From contig NZ_FQTU01000014.1 of assembly GCF_900128885.1 (NCBI RefSeq), positions 1 to 64,000 of the forward strand: a DNA stretch of 64,000 bases, given 5' to 3'. This DNA is from Alkalibacter saccharofermentans DSM 14828 (GTDB lineage Bacteria; Bacillota; Clostridia; Eubacteriales; Alkalibacteraceae). This document shows, one piece after another, positions 33,158-42,094 of the stretch (position 1 is its first letter; every line of letters starts with the position of its first letter). The notes under the pieces were generated by a model. That model was not told the DNA's origin, ran no database searches, and saw only the letters and a list, made by a program, of their open reading frames with translations. The position numbers and the translations under genes were made by a program.

Positions 33158-33865
33158 ATGTTAAAAGTACAGAATATTGATGTTTACTACGGGAAAATCC
33201 ATGCTATCAAGGATATAAGCTTTGAAGTCAAACAAGGGGAAGTAGTTACTTTGATAGGTGCCAATGGCGCCGGAAAAACAACTATTTTAAAAACCTTGTC
33301 TAAAGTATTGAAACCGACCAATGGAAGCGTATTCCTGAAAGGTCAGGATATCAAAAACGTACAACCACATAATATGATAAACCTGGGCATGGCTCATGCC
33401 CCTGAAGGAAGAAGGATATTTGCCCAGATGACCGTGCTTGAGAACTTGGAAATGGGGGCTTTCATCAGAAAAGAGAGCAAATCGGAACTTGAACAGGACA
33501 TGGAAAACGTATTTACAAGATTTCCAAGATTAAAAGAAAGAAGAAAACAGATAGCAGGAACTTTAAGTGGCGGAGAACAGCAGATGCTGGCCATCGGAAG
33601 AGCGCTTATGTCAAAGCCTGAAATTCTACTTATGGATGAACCCTCTATGGGACTAGCACCAATCCTGGTAGATCAGATTTTCAATATTATTGAAGATATA
33701 AACAAAGCCGGAACTACAATATTACTTGTGGAGCAAAATGCAAACAGAGCTTTGCAAATAGCAAACAGGGCATATGTTTTGGAAACCGGAAAAATTGTTG
33801 CAGAAGGCGATGCTAAGGAACTCTTGAACAAGGATGAAATTAAGAAAGCTTACCTGGGAGGATAA
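33158..33865 (+). CDS. livF: Branched-chain amino acid ABC ATP-binding protein LivF, 235 aa
   Basis: Walker A GANGAGKTT, signature LSGGEQQMLAIGRAL, Walker B ILLMDEPSMGLAP, and VEQNANRALQIANRAYVLETG, which is characteristic of LivF. Last gene of the operon; the stop lies inside the terminator stem. Confidence 0.94.
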   Translation: MLKVQNIDVYYGKIHAIKDISFEVKQGEVVTLIGANGAGKTTILKTLSKVLKPTNGSVFLKGQDIKNVQPHNMINLGMAHAPEGRRIFAQMTVLENLEMGAFIRKESKSELEQDMENVFTRFPRLKERRKQIAGTLSGGEQQMLAIGRALMSKPEILLMDEPSMGLAPILVDQIFNIIEDINKAGTTILLVEQNANRALQIANRAYVLETGKIVAEGDAKELLNKDEIKKAYLGG

Positions 33866-33897
33866 AAGGATTGCCGATTGAGCAATTCTTTTATCCT
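33859..33897 (+). terminator. Terminator of the liv operon
   Basis: 16-bp stem (33859-33874 / 33882-33897, one G-T pair) overlapping the livF stop codon; the T run is broken (CTTAGTCTTT). A second small hairpin (33912-33919 / 33924-33931) follows. Confidence 0.75.
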
Positions 33898-33960
33898 CTT
33901 AGTCTTTATACATCGTTTAAAAATAAACGATTCTGTAATTGGTTTCACTAAAAAAAAAGT

Positions 33961-33989
33961 TTGTAATTTAAAGGGAAAATCAATATAAT
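33961..33989 (+). promoter_or_regulatory. Promoter of gltBD
   Basis: TTGTAA (33961-33966), 17-bp spacer, perfect TATAAT (33984-33989). Confidence 0.65.
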
Positions 33990-34036
33990 AATTAGAAAAC
34001 AAAATATTCTGAAAATTCTTACAAAGGGTGTGTATT

Positions 34037-37000
34037 ATGCGAACTAACGATTTACCAACGAAACAAGGACTTTATGATCCGGCTTATGAACACGACGCAT
34101 GTGGAATGGGATTTGTTGTTAACATTAAGGGAAACAAGTCTCATGATATCATAGATGAGGCTATGACTGTACTTGAAAACCTTAGCCACAGAGGTGCAAG
34201 CGGCGCTGACGAAAATACCGGAGACGGTGCGGGAATCATGGTTCAAATACCTCATGTGTTTTTCCAGAGAGAATGTGAAGTGCTGGGATTTGAACTACCT
34301 GAACAAGGCAACTACGGCGTAGGTATGATATTTGCCCACAGATACGATGACTTTAGAAAAACCCAAAAGGAAGTATTCGAGAAGATTGCGATTGAAGAAG
34401 GTCAAAAGATACTTGGATGGAGAGAAGTTCCCATTGACAAGACTCAAATCGGTGACGGTGCAAGATCTGTTATGCCTAGATTCATACAGGTGTTCATAGA
34501 AAAAGGCGAAGACATCAAAGATTATATGGACTTTGAAAGAAAACTCTACACTATCAGAAAAAGAGCTGAAAAAGCAATAGTACCTATGTGCGAAGACAAA
34601 GGAGGAACATTTTATGTGGCCAGTTTGTCTTCAAGAACAATTGTTTACAAAGGTATGCTAACAGCCTCTCAACTTAGAACCTTTTATCTCGACCTGTCAG
34701 ATTTGGATTTTATTTCAGCTTTGGCGATGGTTCACTCAAGATTCAGCACAAATACCTTTCCAAGCTGGGAGAGGGCGCATCCGAATAGATACATCGTTCA
34801 CAACGGTGAAATCAATACTATCAGAGGTAATGTAAACTGGATGAAAGCCAGACAAAAATGTATAGATTCTCCCTTGTTTGACGACATAGAGAAGGTATAT
34901 CCCATTGTTGACGAAACGGGAAGCGACTCTTCCATGTTTGACAACAGCTTGGAATTCATGTATCTTACGGGAAGATCCCTGCCCCATGCGGTGATGATGA
35001 TGATACCTGAACCATGGGAGAAAGACAATATGATGTCGGAAGAAAAAAGAGGCTTCTATGAATTCAACAATTTCCTGATGGAACCATGGGATGGTCCTGC
35101 GGCGATGGGATTCACCGACGGTCAAGTGATAGGTGGCGTTTTGGATAGAAACGGTCTTAGACCTTCAAGATATTATGTGACCAAAGACGACAAGGTAATC
35201 CTTGCATCTGAGGTGGGCGTTGTGGATATCAAGCCTGAAAACGTAAAGTACAAGGGTAGGCTTGAGCCAGGAAAGATGCTTTTGATCGATACGGAGGCAC
35301 AAAGGATAATATCTGATGAAGAAATCAAGAAAAACGTATCTCTGCTTCATCCGTATAAAAAATGGACAGAAAAGCATATCTTGAAAATGAACGATCTTCC
35401 TGTGGAGGTTGAAAAACCATCTGCAGCCAGAGAAGACCTTATAGCCCAACAAAAAGCCTTCGGGTATACTTTTGAAGATATTACAAAAATAGTTCAACCT
35501 ATGGCCTGCGAAGGCGTGGATCCTATAGGATCCATGGGCATGGACTCTCCTTTGGCGGTATTGTCTGAAAAGCCCCAGATGCTGTACCTTTATTTCAAGC
35601 AGCTATTCGCACAAGTAACCAATCCACCGATTGACGGAATCAGGGAGGAAATCATAACATCGAGCAGCGTGCTTCTCGGAGGAGCAGGGAATTTACTGGA
35701 ACCTGATGATGAAAAATCCAATAGCATGTTTTTGGATCATCCAATTTTGACGAACGAACAATTAAACACGATAAAACATTTGAACAACAAAAAGTTCAAA
35801 TCTGCAACTTTATCAATTCTATATAATCCAAAAGGTGGAGCAAGAGCTCTCGAGAGAGCACTGGATAAGCTTTTCAAAGAGGCTGACAAAGCTCTTGAAG
35901 AGGGAGCCAACATTATAATCCTTACAGATAGGGGAGTAAGCAAGAAGCTGGCTGCAATTCCTGCACTGCTGGCATCATCTGGCCTGCACCATCACTTGAT
36001 CAGACGTGAAATAAGAACCAGCGTTGGAATTGTGCTAGAATCGGGAGAACCACGAGAAGTACACCATTTCTGTACACTATTAGGATATGGTGTGACTGCC
36101 ATAAATCCTTACCTTGCTTACGAGACCATCAAGGACTTGGCAAAAAATGACCTGCTTGAGGGACAGACTTATGAGGAAGGAAAGAAGAACTTTATAAAGG
36201 CTTCTGTCAAAGGCATACTGAAAGTCCTTACCAAGATGGGAATATCGACTATCAGAAGCTATCACGGAGCCCAAATATTCGAAGCCATAGGATTGAAAAG
36301 GGACATGGTAGACAAGTACTTCACGATGACTCCATCCAGATTGGAAGGTATCGGACTTGAAGAGATAGCTATAGAAAATCTTATGAGGCATGAAAGTGCA
36401 TATGATGAGAATTCTCCATATGCAGACAGCCTGGAAATCGGAGGATATTTCCAGTGCAAGGATGACGGAGAGGTTCATCTCTACAACCCTGAAACTATAT
36501 ATATGCTGCAAAAGGCTTGTCGGGAAGGTGATTACAAGCTGTTCAAAGAATACTCCCAAAAGATCAACAACGAAGAAGTTTATACCTTGAGGCATCTTTT
36601 GGATTTCAATATGGGAGAGGGCGATTCGATTCCAATTGAGGAAGTCGAATCGGTAGATTCAATAGTAAAAAGATTTAAGACAGGAGCAATGTCTTACGGA
36701 TCAATAAGCAAGGAAGCCCACGAATGCTTGGCCATAGCAATGAACCGTTTAGGGGGAAAAAGCAATACTGGCGAAGGTGGAGAAGATACAGAAAGATACA
36801 AAACCATGGAGAACGGGGATACAAAATGCAGCGCCATAAAGCAGGTTGCATCAGGTAGATTCGGAGTTACCAGCAGTTATCTGGTAAATGCACAAGAGAT
36901 TCAAATTAAAATGGCTCAAGGTGCTAAGCCAGGAGAAGGAGGGCAGCTTCCGGGAAGAAAGGTATACCCTACGATAGCAAAAACCCGTCACTCAACTCCA

Positions 37001-38620
37001 GGGGTTGGCTTGATATCGCCACCTCCCCACCACGATATATACTCAATCGAGGATCTTGCTGAATTGATTCACGACCTTAAAAACGCCAACAGGAATGCAA
37101 GGATAAACGTAAAGCTCGTTTCTGAAGTAGGCGTTGGAACAGTCGCTGCGGGTGTTGCAAAGGGTAAAGCAGATGTAATACTTATCAGCGGATATGACGG
37201 AGGCACAGGTGCTTCTCCAAGAACAAGCATAAGAAATACAGGACTGCCATGGGAATTGGGCCTTTCTGAAACTCATCAAACCCTGCTGCTTAATAAGCTT
37301 AGAGACAGAGTGGTGCTGGAAACCGATGGCAAGCTTCTGTCTGGTAGAGACGTTATAATTGCGGCCATGCTGGGGGCTGAAGAATTCGGATTTGCTACGA
37401 CTCCCCTTATCGTTTTAGGATGCATTATGATGAGGGTATGCAACCTGAATACCTGCCCTGTGGGTGTTGCGACTCAAGATGAGAATCTAAGAAAAAATTT
37501 CACAGGAAAACCGGAGCACGTAGAGAATTTTATGAGGTTCATAGCAGAAGAGATGCGAGAAATCATGGCCAAGCTTGGATTCAAAACCATACCCGAGGTT
37601 GTGGGAAGAACTGACAAGCTGAGACCAAAAGAAAATGTCAAGCATTGGAAAGCTGCCAGATTAGATTTGTCACAAATATTGTATCAGCCATATGTAGGAA
37701 GCGATGTGGGAAGGTTCAACACCAAAGAGCAAAACCACGATTTAGAACTGTCACTTGATATGAAAAAGCTTCTTAGAATGTGCAAGCCTGCTCTTGAAGA
37801 CAAGAAGCCGATAAGAGCAAAGCTTAAAATAAACAACATAGATCGTGTGGTAGGCACGATAATAGGTAGTGAAATAACCAAAAAATATGGCGAAGAAGGT
37901 CTTCCTGAGGATACCATTAAGGTTACGTTCGTAGGCTCCGCCGGTCAAAGCTTCGGTGCTTTCGTACCTAAGGGCATGACACTTGAACTTGAAGGCGATG
38001 CCAATGACTATATAGGCAAAGGATTGTCAGGTGGAAAGATTGTCGTTTATCCTCCTAAAACTGCAGACTATGCTCCGGAAGATAATATTCTTATCGGGAA
38101 TGTAGGTTTCTATGGAGCTACAGAAGGAGAAGCGTATATCAACGGTATTGCCGGTGAGCGTTTCTGTGTCAGAAATAGCGGAGCAATAGCAGTAGTCGAA
38201 GGTGTAGGCGATCATGGTTGTGAGTATATGACAGGTGGAAAAGTCGTGATTTTAGGTAAAACAGGACGCAACTTTGGGGCTGGAATGTCTGGTGGAATAG
38301 CATATATTCTTGATTTTGACGAGATTTATTGTAATAAAGCGATGGTCAATCTTGAAAAAATCGAGTCATCAGAAGAACTTGACCAAGTCAAGGCTATGAT
38401 AGAAAGGCATGTACAATATACAGCAAGCCCACAAGCTCAAAAGATTCTTAAGGATTGGGAGAGTTATTCCTCAAGATTTACCAGAGTTATACCCAAGGAT
38501 TACAAGAGAATGCTTGAAAATATCGAAAGGGCACACCAGGCGGGTCTTAGCGGTGATGAGGCTTTGATGGTGGCTTTCGAGGAGAACTACAAAGATGTTT
38601 CAAGAGCAAGTGGAAACTAG
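34037..38620 (+). CDS. gltB: Glutamate synthase large subunit, 1527 aa
   Basis: Makes two glutamates from glutamine and 2-oxoglutarate. Domain order: a 21-residue propeptide, then Cys22 (EHDACGMGF), the nucleophile of the glutaminase domain; HSRFSTNTFPSWERAHP; a central domain from about residue 430; the FMN/Fe-S synthase barrel (GAMSYGSISKEAHE, GEGGEDTERY, KPGEGGQLPG, GYDGGTGASPRTS); the 3Fe-4S cysteines in LGCIMMRVCNLNTCPVGVATQ; and the C-terminal GXGXG beta-helix (SGGKIVVYPP, GATEGEAYINGIAGERF, CEYMTGGKVVILG). Full family length. ATG 34037 has AAAGGG before it. gltD begins 14 bases downstream. Confidence 0.97.
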   Translation: MRTNDLPTKQGLYDPAYEHDACGMGFVVNIKGNKSHDIIDEAMTVLENLSHRGASGADENTGDGAGIMVQIPHVFFQRECEVLGFELPEQGNYGVGMIFAHRYDDFRKTQKEVFEKIAIEEGQKILGWREVPIDKTQIGDGARSVMPRFIQVFIEKGEDIKDYMDFERKLYTIRKRAEKAIVPMCEDKGGTFYVASLSSRTIVYKGMLTASQLRTFYLDLSDLDFISALAMVHSRFSTNTFPSWERAHPNRYIVHNGEINTIRGNVNWMKARQKCIDSPLFDDIEKVYPIVDETGSDSSMFDNSLEFMYLTGRSLPHAVMMMIPEPWEKDNMMSEEKRGFYEFNNFLMEPWDGPAAMGFTDGQVIGGVLDRNGLRPSRYYVTKDDKVILASEVGVVDIKPENVKYKGRLEPGKMLLIDTEAQRIISDEEIKKNVSLLHPYKKWTEKHILKMNDLPVEVEKPSAAREDLIAQQKAFGYTFEDITKIVQPMACEGVDPIGSMGMDSPLAVLSEKPQMLYLYFKQLFAQVTNPPIDGIREEIITSSSVLLGGAGNLLEPDDEKSNSMFLDHPILTNEQLNTIKHLNNKKFKSATLSILYNPKGGARALERALDKLFKEADKALEEGANIIILTDRGVSKKLAAIPALLASSGLHHHLIRREIRTSVGIVLESGEPREVHHFCTLLGYGVTAINPYLAYETIKDLAKNDLLEGQTYEEGKKNFIKASVKGILKVLTKMGISTIRSYHGAQIFEAIGLKRDMVDKYFTMTPSRLEGIGLEEIAIENLMRHESAYDENSPYADSLEIGGYFQCKDDGEVHLYNPETIYMLQKACREGDYKLFKEYSQKINNEEVYTLRHLLDFNMGEGDSIPIEEVESVDSIVKRFKTGAMSYGSISKEAHECLAIAMNRLGGKSNTGEGGEDTERYKTMENGDTKCSAIKQVASGRFGVTSSYLVNAQEIQIKMAQGAKPGEGGQLPGRKVYPTIAKTRHSTPGVGLISPPPHHDIYSIEDLAELIHDLKNANRNARINVKLVSEVGVGTVAAGVAKGKADVILISGYDGGTGASPRTSIRNTGLPWELGLSETHQTLLLNKLRDRVVLETDGKLLSGRDVIIAAMLGAEEFGFATTPLIVLGCIMMRVCNLNTCPVGVATQDENLRKNFTGKPEHVENFMRFIAEEMREIMAKLGFKTIPEVVGRTDKLRPKENVKHWKAARLDLSQILYQPYVGSDVGRFNTKEQNHDLELSLDMKKLLRMCKPALEDKKPIRAKLKINNIDRVVGTIIGSEITKKYGEEGLPEDTIKVTFVGSAGQSFGAFVPKGMTLELEGDANDYIGKGLSGGKIVVYPPKTADYAPEDNILIGNVGFYGATEGEAYINGIAGERFCVRNSGAIAVVEGVGDHGCEYMTGGKVVILGKTGRNFGAGMSGGIAYILDFDEIYCNKAMVNLEKIESSEELDQVKAMIERHVQYTASPQAQKILKDWESYSSRFTRVIPKDYKRMLENIERAHQAGLSGDEALMVAFEENYKDVSRASGN

Positions 38621-38634
38621 GAGGTATATAAGAT

Positions 38635-40119
38635 ATGGGAAAAGCAACTGGATTTTTGGAATATGAAAGAAAAGAATCAAATAAAAGACCTCCTCAGGAA
38701 CGAATAAAGGATTGGAACGAATACAAGGTTTCACTTACAAAAGAGGAGATGAAAATACAGGGAGCTAGGTGTATGGATTGCGGGATTCCTTTCTGTCACG
38801 GGGGGGTGCTTCTGGCTGGCATGGCTGCAGGCTGTCCTGTCAAGAACTTGATTCCGGAGTGGAACGACTTGGTTTATAGAGGCCAATGGATGGAAGCTTA
38901 TAAAAGGTTGACAAGAACAAATCCTTTTCCTGAATTTACATCCAGAGTGTGTCCTGCACCCTGTGAAGGCTCGTGTACGGAAGGCTATCAGATGGAGTCT
39001 GTAACTATAAGCAATATCGAGTACGAAATTATAGAAACGGCTTTTACTGAAGGTTGGGTAAAACCTTTTAAAGCAAAGTCAACCGGGAGACAAATCGCTG
39101 TGGTAGGTTCAGGTCCTGCAGGTCTTTCCACTGCCCATTACCTGAGTGCGGTAGGACATGACGTGACTATTTATGAAAGAAGCGACAGGGCAGGCGGATT
39201 GTTGATGTATGGAATTCCCAACATGAAGCTGGAAAAGAGATTTGTAGATAGACGCCTTAAAGTAATGGAAGAATCAGGCATTAAATTCATTTACAATACG
39301 GAAGTGGGCAAGGACGTGCCGGCTAAAAAGCTTTTAGAGGAATTTGACGCAGTGGTATTATGCTGTGGGGCTACCAAGGCAAGGGGATTGAATGTAGAAG
39401 GCAAAGATCTTGACGGAGTTCATTTTGCAGTAGATTTTTTAAGTGCAAATACAAAAAGCCTGCTGGATTCAAACTTAGAAGATGAAAACTACATAAGCGC
39501 TCAGGATAAAGACATAATTATAATCGGTGGAGGAGATACAGGCACAGACTGCGTGGGGACATCCATCAGGCATGGATGCAACAGTGTATACCAGTTTGAG
39601 ATAATGCCTGAGCCCCCTGAGAAGAGGCAGGAATCATCAAACCCATGGCCGGAGTGGCCTAAGAAGCTAAAAGTCGATTATGGCCAGGAAGAGGCTATCA
39701 GCCTGTATGGAAGAGATCCAAGGAATTATCTCATAAACACTAAAAAAATCATTGGAGACGAGAATGGAAAGGTCAAAGAGGTCCATACTGTTCAAATTGA
39801 ATGGACCAAGGATGATCAAGGCAGAATGTATCCAAAGGAAATACCGGGAACTGAAAAGGTGTGGAAAGCTGATATGGTTCTCCTTGCAATGGGATTTTTA
39901 GGCCCGGAAGATACCATACCCGAAGAGCTTAAGCTAGACAGAGACCCCAGAAGCAACGTAATGGCAGAATACGAGGACTTTGAGACCAGTGAAGAAAAAG
40001 TGTTTGTAGCAGGAGACATGAGACGTGGTCAGAGCCTTATTGTTTGGGCTATTCAGGAAGGTAAGCTGGCAGCAAGAGAAGTTGACAAGTATTTAATGGG
40101 AAAAAGCGTAATAAAGTAA
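38635..40119 (+). CDS. gltD: Glutamate synthase small subunit, 494 aa
   Basis: Delivers electrons from NAD(P)H to GltB. N-terminal 4Fe-4S cysteines CMDCGIPFCHGG and GCPVKNLIPEW plus CPAPCEGSC; FAD site VVGSGPAGLSTAHYL; NAD(P)H site IIGGGDTGTDCVGTSIRHG; and the GltD hallmark EIMPEPPEKRQESSNPWPEWP. Length is standard. ATG 38635 follows AGGAGG. Ends at a terminator. Confidence 0.97.
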   Translation: MGKATGFLEYERKESNKRPPQERIKDWNEYKVSLTKEEMKIQGARCMDCGIPFCHGGVLLAGMAAGCPVKNLIPEWNDLVYRGQWMEAYKRLTRTNPFPEFTSRVCPAPCEGSCTEGYQMESVTISNIEYEIIETAFTEGWVKPFKAKSTGRQIAVVGSGPAGLSTAHYLSAVGHDVTIYERSDRAGGLLMYGIPNMKLEKRFVDRRLKVMEESGIKFIYNTEVGKDVPAKKLLEEFDAVVLCCGATKARGLNVEGKDLDGVHFAVDFLSANTKSLLDSNLEDENYISAQDKDIIIIGGGDTGTDCVGTSIRHGCNSVYQFEIMPEPPEKRQESSNPWPEWPKKLKVDYGQEEAISLYGRDPRNYLINTKKIIGDENGKVKEVHTVQIEWTKDDQGRMYPKEIPGTEKVWKADMVLLAMGFLGPEDTIPEELKLDRDPRSNVMAEYEDFETSEEKVFVAGDMRRGQSLIVWAIQEGKLAAREVDKYLMGKSVIK

Positions 40120-40124
40120 ATATC

Positions 40125-40168
40125 AAAGCCCTGGATGATTCGTTTTTTGAATTGTTCAGGGCTTTTTT
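40125..40168 (+). terminator. Terminator of gltBD
   Basis: 9-bp stem AAAGCCCTG/CAGGGCTTT (40125-40133 / 40157-40165), inner partial pairing, six T. Confidence 0.88.
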
Positions 40169-40269
40169 AGGTATTAATGCATAATTAATTTTGTATGAGT
40201 CGTATATATGGGACATTGCATCGTGCAAGCTATTGTTATAGGATAAGTTATGTAAAGGAGGGACAGATA

Positions 40270-41355
40270 ATGAATAGAAATGATATTTATGTAGTATACG
40301 GGAGCAATCCAAAAGAGATGGCTAAAAAGATTTTGCATGAGGTTCAAATAGAAGATCTGATTGGAGACAGAAAAAAGAAAATAGGTATAAAGCCTAACCT
40401 GGTTGTCGCTAAACCTGCACAGGAGGGGGCTACGACTCATCCGGAAATGGTAGCTGGAGCTATCGAATATCTTAAAGATAAGGGGTATGAAGACATTTCT
40501 GTCATTGAAGGCTCTTGGGTTGGGGACAGGACCTCTGAAGCATTTGACATATGCGGGTATAAGGATTTAAAAAGAAAGTACGGAGTCAAACTTGTGGATA
40601 CCCAAAAGGACTCCTTCAGCTCATATGATTGTAAAGGAGTCAACATAAACATATGTGACAGTGCAATGGAAGTTGATTTTATGATCAACATGCCGGTGCT
40701 TAAAGGACATTGTCAGACCGGCGTAACATGTGCCCTGAAGAATAACAAGGGGGTCATAACCAACCAGGAAAAGCGCAAATTCCACACCATGGGACTTCAC
40801 AAGCCCATCGCCCATTTGAACACTGTTGCAAAGAATGATTTTATATTGGTGGATGGGATATGTGGAGATTTGAATTTTGAAGAAGGAGGAAATCCTGTAT
40901 CCATGAATAGGATAATCGCTGCAACTGATCCTGTATTATGTGATTCTTATGTTTGCGAACTAATGGGATACTCCTTGGATGAAGTTCCCTACATAAAAAT
41001 GGCTGAAAAATTAGGCGTAGGCAGCTCAAGAACTGAAATTGCAAACATCCTTGAAATCAATGAGGCAAAAAACACCACCAACTCAATCACATCGAAAAGA
41101 AAAGTTAAGAAGCCAAAGTTTGTTGAGGAAGTGGATGCCTGCAGCGCTTGTTATGGAAGTTTGTTACGTGCCCTTGATAGACTCGACGAAACAGGTGATT
41201 TGAGAAATATAAAGGACAAAATATGCATAGGACAGGGGTTTAAAGGTAAGAATGGAAACTTAGGAATTGGAATCTGCACATCAAATTTCGACAAGTCACT
41301 GCTAGGTTGTCCTCCTAGAGCCATAGACATTGTGGACTTTTTAAAAAACATCTGA
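40270..41355 (+). CDS. DUF362 family protein, 361 aa
   Basis: Starts with the DUF362 pattern: KIGIKPNLVVAKPAQEGATTHPEMVAGAIEYLKDKG. Also INMPVLKGHCQTGVTCALKNNKG and DGICGDLNFEEGGNPVSMN, all family landmarks. C-terminal cysteines CSACYGSL, CIGQGF, GICTSNF and GCPPRAID may bind a metal or an iron-sulfur cluster, but there is no classical ferredoxin domain. Function unknown. ATG 40270 with GGAGGG is chosen; the longer frame has no ribosome site. Sits between gltBD and glnK-amtB. Confidence 0.82.
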   Translation: MNRNDIYVVYGSNPKEMAKKILHEVQIEDLIGDRKKKIGIKPNLVVAKPAQEGATTHPEMVAGAIEYLKDKGYEDISVIEGSWVGDRTSEAFDICGYKDLKRKYGVKLVDTQKDSFSSYDCKGVNINICDSAMEVDFMINMPVLKGHCQTGVTCALKNNKGVITNQEKRKFHTMGLHKPIAHLNTVAKNDFILVDGICGDLNFEEGGNPVSMNRIIAATDPVLCDSYVCELMGYSLDEVPYIKMAEKLGVGSSRTEIANILEINEAKNTTNSITSKRKVKKPKFVEEVDACSACYGSLLRALDRLDETGDLRNIKDKICIGQGFKGKNGNLGIGICTSNFDKSLLGCPPRAIDIVDFLKNI

Positions 41356-41399
41356 AATGAAACATTTTGAAAAACAAATCAAAAAGTTTTGAAAAAGTA

Positions 41400-41429
41400 T
41401 TGACATAGACTTGAATTGTAGGCTATAAT
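41400..41429 (+). promoter_or_regulatory. Strong sigma-A promoter upstream of glnK
   Basis: Perfect TTGACA (41400-41405), 18-bp spacer, perfect TATAAT (41424-41429). Confidence 0.85.
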
Positions 41430-41466
41430 AAGTCCAACAAGTTGAAACAAGTTAATAACGACGATG

Positions 41467-41499
41467 AAGTCTGTATTTACCCAAATGCAGACTTTTTTT
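41467..41499 (+). terminator. Leader terminator (attenuator or sRNA end) 30 bases after the glnK promoter
   Basis: 12-bp stem (41467-41478 / 41483-41494, one T-G pair), loop ACCC, then a seven-T run ending at 41499. It lies about 100 bases before glnK, so full transcription of glnK from the upstream promoter requires read-through. Confidence 0.85.
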
Positions 41500-41542
41500 A
41501 TTTTACAGTTTTGAAATTGTAGAATAATTAAATTGAAAGACA

Positions 41543-41574
41543 ACGGCGTCTATATAGAAATATATAGGCGCCGT
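41543..41574 (+). other. Long hairpin with GAAA tetraloop in the glnK leader
   Basis: 14-bp stem (41543-41556 / 41561-41574, one T-G pair) capped by GAAA, without a T run. It ends 25 bases before the glnK ATG, just ahead of the ribosome site. Confidence 0.75.
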
Positions 41575-41599
41575 TAGTAATTTATGAGGAGGAATAAAC

Positions 41600-41953
41600 A
41601 TGTCAGACAAATTGACGAAAATTGAAATCATCACAAAGGGAAGCAAACTCGAAGACTTGAAAGATGGGCTTAACTCAATAGGAATCACCGGCATGACGGT
41701 TACTCAGGTGCTTGGATGCGGAATGCAAAAAGGAAAAACAGAGTTTTATCGAGGAAATGAGTACAAAATCGACTTGTTGCCAAAGATAAAAGTTGAGGTG
41801 GTAGTCTCAGTCGTACCTGTCAAGGAAGTAGTAAGAATTGCGAAAGAAGTTTTGGGATCAAATGAAATTGGTTCAGGTAAGATCTTCATTTATGAAATTC
41901 AAAATGCAATAAGAATCAGAACTGGCGAAGAAGGCACATCGGCACTGAATTAA
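41600..41953 (+). CDS. glnK: Nitrogen regulatory protein P-II, 117 aa
   Basis: P-II family trimer protein sensing ATP/ADP and 2-oxoglutarate. N-terminus KIEIITKGSKLEDLKDGL; T-loop QKGKTEFYRGNEYKIDLLPK with a tyrosine at the usual modification place (position of Tyr51); and the C-terminal GSGKIFIYEIQNAIRIRTGE block. Its partner amtB follows in the same direction, so it most likely gates the ammonium channel. Strong GAGGAGG ribosome site. Expression is probably tuned by the leader terminator. Confidence 0.95.
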   Translation: MSDKLTKIEIITKGSKLEDLKDGLNSIGITGMTVTQVLGCGMQKGKTEFYRGNEYKIDLLPKIKVEVVVSVVPVKEVVRIAKEVLGSNEIGSGKIFIYEIQNAIRIRTGEEGTSALN

Positions 41954-41963
41954 TACAAAAAAA

Positions 41964-42019
41964 TGCATCCCGGGTTTATATGGCGCCCGAAATGCAAATC
42001 AGCCATCCTGCAAGATGGC
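41964..42019 (+). other. Two leader hairpins between glnK and amtB
   Basis: Hairpin 1: TGCAT/ATGCA outer (41964-41968 / 41992-41996) and CGGG/CCCG inner (41971-41974 / 41986-41989) stems. Hairpin 2: GCCATC/GATGGC (42002-42007 / 42014-42019) with a six-base loop CTGCAA. No T run follows. Confidence 0.6.
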
Positions 42020-42094
42020 CTTACACTACACAGTGAAATTATATCACAAATAAGAGGAAAAATTAATAAAGATGAAATAAACGGAGGGATAGAT

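Noticed and set aside
41963..42094. 44-residue N-terminal extension of AmtB
   Set aside because: It covers the leader hairpins, does not look like a signal peptide, and lacks a ribosome site, unlike the ATG at 42095.
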